64,000 nucleotides of DNA from Colius striatus (taxonomy: Eukaryota > Chordata > Aves > Coliiformes > Coliidae), in NCBI RefSeq assembly GCF_028858725.1, contig NC_084776.1, positions 6,448,001 through 6,512,000 of the forward strand, read 5' to 3'. Each line of letters starts with the position of its first letter. Position 1 is the stretch's first letter. The translations under genes were made by a program, and so were the position numbers. The notes beneath the pieces are model-generated. The model worked only from the letters and a program-made list of their open reading frames with translations, made no database searches and had not been told where the DNA came from. This document shows positions 13,031 through 23,600 of the stretch, one piece after another.

Positions 13031-14286
13031 GGCACTGCCAGGCCTCCAGGCAACGCTGCCCAGGCTGGCAGGCCCAGGAGAAACCGGTGAGGTTGCTGCC
13101 AGGTCAGAAGGGGAGATCTCCAAGTGTTCAGATGGGTTAAAGGCAGCGGGTCACAGTTGAAGCAGCAGCTGTGGGGATGATGACCCCTCAAAATGCCTTG
13201 GCATGTGCCTGTGGCCATGGCAGCCAGGCTGGGGATGGCTGTGAATGCTCCTGCGTGGCCCCTGGAGCACATCTGGCCTTTGCTGCCTGGTAAAAAATAG
13301 GTGTTAAACAGCTGGGCTGTGTACTGCTTGTGATGCCTCTCTCTGGGGAGGGAGCAGGCAACATCCCCATCCCACCTCCCCCCCACACTGACTGCCCACT
13401 GCACCCAGCAGCATCCCCACACCAATCCACTGACCATTAGCTTCTCTCTTGCTCCCTGTTTTGGAGGACATTGCCCTGAACAGCAGCCCTCATGCCCCAG
13501 TTTAGGCTGGCAGCAGAGGACACAAAGCACTGAGTGGCTTTGGGGGAGGCTGGGCAGGGCACATGCCTGGGGCCATGCAGAGGGGGTGGGTGGTTTGGGC
13601 AGGAACAGCCTGGACATGCTTTCACATGAGTAGAAACTGAGGCAGATGCCAAGTGAAGCAGGGCCCCCCCCAGAGATCCCCCCCACTATGGTCTGGCACT
13701 GCCCCCCACTCCCTGGCACCCATCTGCATAGGAAGTTGAGGCTTGGTTTGGGTTTTTTTTAACCAAAAGCAGCACATTTTGAGCAAGCATTGGCCAGCTT
13801 CAGCTGCAAAGTCACTTGTCAGGAGCCCTGGGGTTACTGGAGCTGCATGGCAGGAACATCTGTGCAATGCAAATGCTGGGGAAAGGGAGCAGAACCACCT
13901 CACCCACAGCCCCCCACCATCCCCACTGCAGCTGTGCCAGGGGAGGGCAGCTGGGACACAACACATGCCTCCCACTCACCTCCCTGTGCAACGGGACAAA
14001 ACACCCCAAGGAGGAGGCTGCAACTCCACACTCACCACAGCAAGCTTCCTTTGGGTGAATATCACAGTACCCAGGCTCAATGGCACAGGACAGGCACAGA
14101 GGGACTCATCACACCAACCTCACATCTCCTGCCCCTCCCTACCATAGGCTCCACTAATGTTTTGAGGTCCAACAAGGTATTTCCATGACTTTCAGAGCAG
14201 CCACGACCAGCACTTCCCCACCTCCTCCCCCATCACCACTCCTGTAACCCCCAGCTTCCCAAACCTTGCCCATTTATGCACAAGAT
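13031..14286. other. intergenic, no gene recognised
   Basis: A 234-codon frame runs on the minus strand (13,015-13,719), but it has no recognisable domain, no splice context and the composition of the surrounding DNA. No repeat family or RNA gene was recognised. Confidence 0.45.
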
Positions 14287-14402
14287 ACCCCTCAGGCAGG
14301 AGCTAATGGGCCCCTCAGGCAGGAGCAGATTGGCTGCTCAGATGCTGGCTAATTGGCTGCTGAGGTGTTGGTTAATTGGGTGCTCAGGTGCTGGCTACTT
14401 TG
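14287..14402. repeat. 23-bp tandem repeat, about five degenerate copies
   Basis: A 23-bp period is visible: GGCTGCT-like starts at 14,332, 14,355 and 14,378, each unit ending in a TAATT-type word. Two more diverged units (CCCTCAGGCAGGAG starts) lie 23 bp apart on the left. The copies differ at several positions, so the array is old or under little homogenisation. Confidence 0.7.
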
Positions 14403-17255
14403 GCCACGAGGCAACAGTGTTCACTCCTGAATCGGTTGCATGCTGAAGTGTGAACTGGGCACCCATGTGGGAAGCAATTGGGTGCAGAAACCTCATGCAC
14501 CTTCTTGGGAGGGGGCTGGAAAGAGGGGAGCCCAAGCCACCCCCTGACATGTGCCATGTGGGAGGGGACAGACACAGAGCAGGGTTGGACCTGGCTGGGG
14601 ACACCCCTCTCCAATCCTGCCTCTCCCACACACGCAACAGCTCAAACAACAAACAGCTTTCAAAGCTCCGTCTCCTATTGATGTCACATCAATGCCGCGG
14701 GAGATAAAAGCCAAGAGACCCAGCAGCAGCAGCAGCGTCGGCTTTGCTGGGCCATATTAATTAGAGGGAAAGCCTTGTTAGAGCAGCAAAGGGTGGCCAC
14801 CAGCCCTGCCCCTCCCCGTGTGTCAGCCCTCCCGGCTGCCTCGCTGGGCTGAGCGATGGGCTGCACTGCAGGGCCCTCAATGGAAGCCTTAAAAATGGTG
14901 TTTTGAAAGGTTTAGGAGGGTTTTCATTATTATTATTGAAAAGAAAGAAGGGGGAAACCTGCTCTTTGCCACCTGTGGCTGCTGGGGCTTCCAGGAAAGC
15001 CTGGGCATGGTGATAAAGCCCCCCCTGCCTCCCCTCCCGAACAGCCAGATGGTAAAGCCAAGTGTTTGTGGGGGAAAAGCAGCACATTGGTTATTTGATG
15101 CGTTTTTGGGGAGGTTTTTTAACAACTGTGCAGCTGGAGAGGAGCAGGGGATGGTGCCTGCTGCTGTCCTCAGCCTCCCCACCAGCAGGGAAAGGGCTCC
15201 AGCTCTGCCCTGGGGTGATTCCCTGGCAGCCTCCACATCCACTGCCAAAGGTAAAACAGGAAGGGGTCAAGAAAATGAGCCTTAAGAAGTGGCATGGGGC
15301 TATTGAGCACCCAGATCCTGCTCCATCACCCTCCCAAAAGCCTGGGGCTGCCTCCATTCATCACCCCAGAACACAACCCTTGCAGGAAACCAGCGGCATT
15401 TGCAGTGAAATCCCTGAGTGACAGGAAAGCAATGAGGAAGGAAACATCACCAGGAGGCTTTAACTGCCATGGCCACGCTGGTTTCTGTGGCCAGGCTCTC
15501 CTGCCAACAAGCAGCAGCACCCATGGGTGCCCTGGCAACCAGCCTGGCCAGGGAATGCAGAGAGGACTCTGAGGGGAGTGCTGCAGCTGAGCTCAAGCAG
15601 GAACCCCCCTTGCCAAGGCCACAAAGCTGAAGGGCTGAAGCAGCCAGGTGGCCCTGGGGATGTGGCAGAGAATGTGACCCATGGGGCTGTGCAGGATGCA
15701 GAATGGGGCCACCAGCCCACCCTGGCAACAGCAGCAGGACCAAGGTGCCACAACATCACTCACTTATTACAGAGAACTCTTCTTCCCTTTCTGTGCCTTT
15801 GCCTTTTGAGAGGTGAGCCCAATTCCTCCTGACAGAGGCTCACAGATCATTTTTGCTCAGCAGCTGCTTGCAGAGACACACCAATAAGCGACACGGGGCA
15901 GGAGAAAGGCACCCATGTGTCTGTGCCAGGGGGCTGGTGAGCACCACCACGAGCTATTCACATCACCCTCAGCACCATGCCAACCTGGGAACATAAGTCT
16001 GCACATAGACATGGCCACCTCTGGGGCTCCAAGACATTTGGGCTTCCCCAAGAGATGTTCAGTGGCAGCCCTGCTCTCTGAGGATGCTCTGCTGGCACAG
16101 ATCCACACCGAGCACTCATGAGGATGGGTGTCAAACCAATCCCTGCAGCTGAGATGCCAAGTTAGAAAGAAAAACAACAAAAACCAAAAATGAGGGGAAA
16201 GCAGCCAGCCATCTGCCAACCCAGCAATTTTCAGCTGCATTTCCAGCAACACTTCGGCTTTTAAAACCAAGAGAGGAGAGAAAATAACCCCCCCTCCTCT
16301 TCCCCAGGCTTGAAAAGCATTCACAAGATGAGGTGCAAAATTCCTCTTTGACTTCAAAGGCATTTCTCTTGGCCCTGTTCCCCCCAGATCCTGGCAGGAC
16401 CCTCTGGAAAGCCGTGGGGCAGCGTGGCTTGGCTGCCAGATGCCGGGCTGGGGTGGGGGCTGTGGGAGCCCCAGGGGGACAGGGAGATGCTGCAAATGTG
16501 GTCCTCACCCCTTTGGAAGCAGGGAGGGAGGTGGAAAGGGAGAATAAAGTTTAGTGTGGTTGGGGACAGCAGCCTGCTTCTGCCAGGGTGGGTTACCTCC
16601 CTCTGTGGAGATGCCAAGGTCTGGCAGCATTGTCCCCATGGCTGGCAAGACCCTGGGTCCAGCCTAGGCTTTGTTGGGAAAGCTCAGAGCAAACACCTTC
16701 ATACACTTGCCCAAAGGCACTTTTAGGGGTTCTTAGCTGTCACTGAAACTTCTGCAAGCAAAGGCAGGGGCCAGGCTGCAGCCTCAAGCACCTCATCCAG
16801 CAGCACCCACCCAGAGCAGCCAGCCCCAAAATACAGCCCCAGCTCACCCATTTCAGCACCCAACCCCACCACCCCCTCCTGCCCACCCAGTCACCCTCTC
16901 AGCACTGAGCTGCTGGTGGCTGCTCTCCTGCCAGCCCCATTGTCTTCAGGCTCAGGGGTCTCCAGCCCTGGTGTCCCCACCTCCCTGCAGGTACCAGGGG
17001 AAGCAGCACAACCCCCTGAGCCCATCCCAAAACACACTGGCCTTTTACAAAGAGAACAAGACTTTGAGAAGGGCCACTGCAGCCTTGGCAAAGCCAGGAT
17101 GAGCTGTTGAGCTGTTTGGAAGTGCTCAGGCTGTGTGCTGTGGCATGTTTTCCTCAGCTGTGGCAATCAGCAGGGTTGTGCTTGCACTATAGGGTAACCT
17201 CATGTATCCTCCAATCTACTCTGGAATGGAAAAATACCATGGCTGTCAGAACTTG
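14403..17255. other. intergenic, no gene recognised
   Basis: No exon chain or RNA gene was recognised. One notable site is a perfect 8+1+8 palindrome at 14,677-14,693 (ATTGATGT, C, ACATCAAT) containing TGATGTCA. It is followed within 70 bp by a short CAG run and ATTAATTAG, and may be part of a regulatory element. The rest is unremarkable GC-moderate sequence. Confidence 0.4.
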
Positions 17256-17311
17256 TAACACTGTCAAAAACACTTGACTCCCAAGTCATCCAGGTGCTTT
17301 TGACAGTGTTA
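17256..17311. ncRNA. miRNA-like hairpin, strand undetermined
   Basis: A near-perfect inverted repeat: arms of 21 bases at 17,256-17,276 and 17,291-17,311 pair with 19 Watson-Crick pairs, one G-U pair and one mismatch. The 14-nt loop can add three more pairs. Read on either strand, the 5' arm begins TAACACTGTC, the same first ten bases as the miR-200a/miR-141 mature RNA, but the rest differs, so this is not simply a copy of that gene. It lies about 290 bp beyond the SPATA20 poly(A) signal. Imperfect outer inverted matches (CAGA at 17,247-17,250 with TCTG at 17,332-17,335; AGGGTAAC at 17,191-17,198 with GTTACCCT at 17,308-17,315) could extend the structure or point to a small palindromic transposon instead. 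Confidence 0.35.
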
Positions 17312-17604
17312 CCCTGGGTTGCTATAGGAACTCTGATAGTTTTCCCAGCTGACTTTGCCATTAAGGCTGGGATTTAATTTGTTTTCCTTTCCCTCAGCAA
17401 GAAGAGGTTGAGGAGCAAGTGTGTGGGAAGAGGGAGGAGATGTTCTTCAGCTGGTGTCTCCTGACCATGCCAAAACGAGGGACCAGAGCTGCTTCTGCTG
17501 AGATGCTGCCAAAGCAGCGGCATGGGCAGAGCCTGACCTGCTGCAGGCAGAGGGGCACAGCATCCCCCCACGCTGCCAGGAACCATCCTGGGTGCCAGAG
17601 GGGC

Positions 17605-17610
17605 TTTATT
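17605..17610 (-). terminator. SPATA20: SPATA20 poly(A) signal AATAAA
   Basis: AATAAA on the minus strand, 57 bp past the SPATA20 stop codon. It gives a very short 3' UTR. It is the first canonical signal after the stop. Confidence 0.75.
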
Positions 17611-17666
17611 ACAGTTTCTCTCACGTTCCCAGGGACTGGCCCTTGCCTTTCTGCAGGCCCTGGGGC

Positions 17667-20600
17667 TCACAGGCACAGCATCCCACGCAGCTCCTGGGGG
17701 GAGGTGATGGGCAGGGAGCAGGAGAAGTTGCTGCAGACATAGGCGGTGGCTTTGCCGTCCTTCCTCTCCAGGCCAGCGAGGAAAGGCCAGTGGTGATACA
17801 GGAACCCTGAGCTGTTCCCATCTGCCAGCACCAGCACCTGCAGAGAGGGAGCTGTGAGAGCTGGGGAGGGCAGCCAGTGCCAGGCAGCTGGGCCTTCCCT
17901 CCCAGAGGTGCCAAGTGCTGGCAGCGTCCTGCATGTGCTCACGCAGAGAGGAGAGGGGAGGGGATCAGAGGGTTGTAGAACGGGGGAGGGGGGGTGAGAA
18001 GGGCCCTGCAGAGCTCCTCCAGCCCAAACCCCTGCTAAAGCAGGTTCCCCTTGATCAGGGGGCACAGGAATGCATCCAGGTGGGTTTGGAAACCTCCTGA
18101 GAAGGAGCCTCCACACCCTCCCTGGGCAGCCTGGGCCAGGCTCCCTCACCTCAGCACCAAAGGAGCTTCTCCTCATGTTCCAGTGGGACTGGTTGTGTTC
18201 CAGCTCATGTTCACTACCCCTTGTGCTGTCACTGCACACTACAGAATAAAGTGTTCTCCCTCATCCTCCTGACACCTGCCTTTAGGTACTTGCAATCCCT
18301 CAGCCTTCTCCTCTCCAGGCTGAACAGCCCCAGGTCCCACAGCCTTTCCTCATAAGGAAGATGCTCCAGTCCCCTCAGCACCTTGGTGTCCCTGCACTGG
18401 CCTCTCTCCAGCAGTTCTCTGTCCCTCTTGAGCTGGGGAGCCCAGAACTGGACACAGGACTCCAGATGAGGCCTCACCAGGGCAGTGTAGAAGGGCAGAA
18501 GAACCTCCCTCGCCCTGCTGCCCACACGAGGAGACTCACAGCGGCCTCATCCCCACTGTGCCTGTGCTGGAGGGAGTTTGTTCCACACTGTCCATAGCAG
18601 CTTTGGCTCCCTTTTCTGCTCCAGACTGATGATGAAGCCCTGGAACTGGCATAAAGTGGCCTGGAAAGGGGCGGCCTGAGCCAGACAGCTCCCTGGGGAC
18701 ACCCTCCCAACCTGGGGACAGCCCCACAAGCCCAGCACCAGCTGCAGCTTCCCCACTCCCACCCTCCAGATCCTGCCCCAAAAACCAAGCCACTGAGGAG
18801 TGGGCTGGGGGCTCTCCCAGCTGACAGGGCAGCACCAGGCAGGGGTGATGACAGGGCTGCCGTGATAATTAGCTTTTCTGAAAGGGAAAATGTTTGTTAA
18901 AGCCTCAGGGCTTGCACACTAATGAGGGGAAAGGCCAGGAGCTGGCAAGGAGCCTGGTGCCGACACAGGGATGTGAAGGGTGAGCCAAAGCTGGCCCTGC
19001 CAGGGGCCCAAGGCACAGCTGGAGCACAGGGCTCTTCCTCCCTCTCTGCCTCTGCTATCCCAGCCCCACACACCCACCCAGTGAGCACTGACACACATCT
19101 CACAGCACAGACATCTCCCCCTGCCACCGACAGCAGGGCTGGGAGCAAACCCATCAGGGACACTCAGCCAGCCTCAGCCCAGCCTGGCAGGGGCTGCCCT
19201 CACCCCCCATGTCCCTGGGAGGTCAGAGTGTCCCCAGCCTCTTGCCTTGCTGCAGTCTCATCCTGTCCCCCATCACTCCACATCTCCTGCTCTGACCCAG
19301 CTCTGGCTCACCCATCTCCCTGCCTGCCTCCTGCTCTCCCCCCTCAACCTCCTCCCCCCTTGCCTTTGTCTGGAATTAATTCCAGGAGTGATTAATTACC
19401 AATTCATGTCCAATCTGAAATTCATTATTCATTTTTCTCACCAGCTCCCTAAGGTCCTCTCACAGAGCCAGGAGGAAAGTGAGCCTCAGCCTACTGCTCT
19501 GCAGCTGAGGAGATAATGGGATCCTTCATAATTACCCTAAAGACCATTAAGAGGGCAGGGATCTATAGTAGGAGCCAGGATGCAGCCCTGGAGCGGGGAT
19601 CCAACCCTCTCTGCCCCTAGCACTGGGACCCCCATTGGAGCAGTCACCAGCAGCACCCCTGAGCACATACACCTCCTGCAGCAATGGGCTCCTCTGGGTG
19701 CAGGGTCCAGTTAAAGCTGTGACCCCAAAGCCATTTTAGCATCAGCATCTCCTTACAGCAAGCATTTCAATGTGAGGTTTGTAAGGAATTAATTACTGGA
19801 ATGACCTAATTAATCATGTTCCTGCAGATGAGCTTAGCCCCCAGCACCCCCCTGGCACTGAGGGAGTAGGGGCAGCAGGGACACGGCCCTGACAGTTCCC
19901 CAACTCCTTGCCAAAGCTGATGCCCAAAGCTGTCAGGGGCCCAGAGTCAGTGGCCTGGGGCTGCTCTGCCTTGGGCAGCTCCCCAGGGTGGGGAAGGAGA
20001 GCTGGGGAGCAGCTGGAGGGGGCTGAAGGCAGGCAGGAGAACGAGCACCCACATCTCCCTGTGACACAGCACGGAAAGAGGGATGGCTTCCAGGGGCACA
20101 GGCTGCTCCCCAAGGCACTGTGACCCTCTGAGCAGTGAGATTCTCCTCCTGTACCTCCATCACCTCAGATGGGTGAGGAGCCAGCACTCCAGCCAGAGAT
20201 CAGGCTGTCCATGAGGAACTGGGGATGGCACTGGGGATGCACCAGCAGGATGGCTGAGGGGAAGCGTGGCTCTGCCCCCAGCTGGCACCCTCCATCTCAC
20301 CCCCATGATGCCAAACACCCCAGTGTGTGCCCACATTCTTCTTACTTCAGCCCAGGATGCCACTGGCCTCCTTGCCCACGAAGGCACATTGCTGGCTCAT
20401 GGTTAGTTTGTTATCAACCACAACTGCCAGATCCTTTCTGCTGAAGGACAAAGGACTGGGCAGGAGTTGTGACCATCCTCCAACACTGGTGTTAAACACC
20501 ACTGGGCAGAGTGTCAGGGATGAGAGCCCCCCTGGGCTGAGCTAATGTGAGGACAGAGCAGGGGATCCCATGGTGACAGCTCAGCCTTCCCCAGCTCACC

Positions 20601-23600
20601 CCAGCTGAGGTTACAGAGGGAAGCTGCTGCTTTGGCCACAGCACTGACTCCCCAGGGGCTGCAGCTCATCATGTCAGGCCCTGGCATCAGGATGCTGAAG
20701 AGCTGAGTCCTCTCACTCAGCCCAGCCCTGCTTCTCTCAGCTCCCCAAGGCTAGGGACATCCATCCCCAGGGCAGGGACACTGCCTGCCAAACATGACAG
20801 GCACCAGCTGTCGTGATCCCTTCCCTGACAGCTCCATAGGCAGCAAACAGCTCTGTCCTCAAGCCAGCACAGCTCTTTGTGGGATGCACGGATACACATC
20901 TCTGAGCTGAGATGCAGAGGAGCAGAGAGAGGCCATAAACCCCCTGCACAGGGACAGTACAGCTCAGGGCAAAGATTTTGGGGGTACCCACAGCCCTCCA
21001 AGGTACTGCCTTGTTGCTTCCCAAGGATGCAAGGGGGGCTTCAGGCAGAAGGTGCCCCTGACACTGTCTGGATCCACAGTAGGCATGACACATCCACACT
21101 GGAACAAAAGGTTGTTGAGAGAGCAGTGCTGGGGCCACTGGGCTGAGGCTGCAGTGTGCTGTGCCAGAAGCAGGGCACAGGTATTTGGTCATGGCCTTTC
21201 CAGCTGTGCTTACAAGTATGGAAAGGATAGGATGCTTCCCAGAAGGGAGGCAGGATGGAGGAGGAGGATGGATGTTGCAGACACACTGGGAGAAAGGATG
21301 AAGGCACCAGCAACACAGGGAGGGTGACAAGGGGCAGCTGCACAGGCTGGCAGGCAGGGCTGGCTCCTCTACCTTGTTTGGGCTGAAGACAGAGTGGACA
21401 CAACGCAGCATTTCCTTTGTGTCTTCTCCTTGGGGGTCTCCACAGATAATGACCTGTCCAGGGAGAGTGTGGGTGGCAGGAGGGAGGAGGCAGAGCCGTG
21501 CCTGCACCCACACCACAGCCAGGTCCCACAGAGGGGACACATGGGCTCCAGCCCATACCTGTTTGAGGGTGTGATGGAAGAGAGCATTGGCCCGAGCCAT
21601 CTCTGGCAGGGTTATAGGGATCTTCTGCAGCCTCTCAGAGAATGCAGCCAAGATCTGCCCAGCTTTTTCCACCCACTCTGTCCGACCGGAGTAAGAAGCT
21701 GCTCGCAGCAGGTTTGTGACAGCAATAGAGTTGGCAGCGGGCTCTGCACCATCCTGGTCTGTAGGGGACAACAGCTCCTCCATCACAGAGTTGGAAGAGA
21801 CCTCTCAGCCTCCTCTTCTCCAGACTAAACACCCCCAATTCCCCCAGCTGCACCCCAGCAGACTTGTGCTCCAGCCCCTTTCCCAGCTCCAGTGCCCATC
21901 TCTGGACACGCTCCAGCCCCTCCCTCCGTGTCTTTCTTGTAGTGAGGGGCCCAAAACTAAACACAGTATTCAAGGTGCAGCCTCACCAGCACCAAGTACA
22001 GGCATCATCACCCGATGTCCCACCACTCCACAGCCTGGCCCTCCAGCTGAGCCCTCCCAAAGCTGCCCCACACATCACCCCACAGAGCGCTGCCGTGCTC
22101 AGGCTCACCGTCCTTCAGGCGCAGGAGCAAAGAGGGATCACCAGCCTCACTGGAGAAATATGCAAAGCCCTCAGGGTCCCAGAAGAGCTTGTCTTGCATG
22201 TGCTGGAGCTGCAGGGCCCACTCCAGCCAGCCCTGCTCCAGTGAGGCTTCGTACAGGTCAAAGAGAGCCTGGATGACGAAGACATAATCCTCCAGGAAGC
22301 CCTGGATGGGCACAGCGCTGAAGGGGCAGATGGGGAGGGAGCATCAGAGTCTCTGCACTGGCCAGGTGGGAAATGTTCTGCCTACTGGTCTCTGCTGCCT
22401 GAGGAGATGGCACCTCAGAGCTCACTCAGAGATAAGGGGTGGCTGTGCCAAGTCACCACATGGCTCAGCCCTGGTTTCTGTGCATCAGGGGAAGGCAGGG
22501 CTGGCTCCTTTACCTCTACCTGCCAGCCTGGAAGATGATGAGTGGAAAAGGATTTAATTCTTCCTCACTAGGTGAGGGGCACTAACCCATCCCTGCACCA
22601 GAGGCAGTTATACACAGCCTTCCTCCCTCCAAGTTCAGTCCTGCCTGGAGGAGAGAGGGGCAGGGACAGGCAAGGGTCTGGGAAGCCTCTGAGAGGTGAC
22701 AAGTCAGTCTGTAGACACCCCCATACCCTGCTCACCTCTGCTCCACCGTGCTGTCCCGTCCCCCATAGCAGCTCCGCAGCAGCCTCCCGCTGCTGGGCTG
22801 GAAAAGGTGCGTGTGCAGGAAGGCAGCCGCCTGCACGGCCCTGCTGACGTACTCCTGCCTGGCCAGGGCTGCCCCAGCCTGGGCAAAGCCCGAGATCATC
22901 AGCCCTGCAGAGGCACAGACACAGGGACAGGCTCAGGGGGGCACAAGGAACCGGCTGGGGTGTCACCAGCTTTCATTTAAAGGATGCTCATCCTGCCTGA
23001 CGGTTCAAGGCAGGTCAGGGATCACTCATCAGCTCTTCCACTCTGCTCAGATCACTAAGAACGACACCAAGGAGAAGGGCAGAGCGCTGCAAAGCCAGCA
23101 AGAGCTAAACCTTTGCTTGTGGGTAGAGGCAGGGAGTCCTTTCTGTTTGCAGGACATGGCCTAACTCCAGCTCCAGACCCAGCTACTCCAGCATTTACTG
23201 CTGGGAACAGTGCCCAGGGTCCTGCAGCTATTACCCACTGCAGGGCAGACAGAGCCGTGGTCCCCCCACAGTCCCCAGCTCCATCCCCTTCCCCAGAGCC
23301 CAAGTGGGAGAGCTGGGCTGAGATCTAAGGAGGAGATTTGCTGCTCTCTGCTGGCAACAGCAGAGGAAAATAAAGCCAGAGCAGTATCAACTAACAGCCA
23401 GCAGCCCACGGCTTTGCAGGTGTGGGGCTGCTTCCCCAGGCACTGAGTCCATGGGGGTCATCCAGTCCCAGCAGAACTCGCTGCTACAAGCCCCCAGAAA
23501 CACGCAGGCCCTGGGCCACCAGCTGAGGACCCAGCTGAGGACACAAACAGTGTGACCAGCAAGATCAGAGAAATGATTGACCCCCTGTACTGGGCCCTGG

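Noticed and set aside
13015-13719. 234-codon minus-strand frame in the gene-free left part
   Set aside because: No domain, no codon-use contrast with surroundings, no splice or promoter context.
18229-18525. 98-codon minus-strand frame with clear homology
   Set aside because: It is the C-terminal part of CR1 ORF2, not a host exon.
20737-21786. 349-codon minus-strand frame
   Set aside because: Its first part is SPATA20 exon 14; the rest is read-through into the intron and passes exon 15 out of frame.
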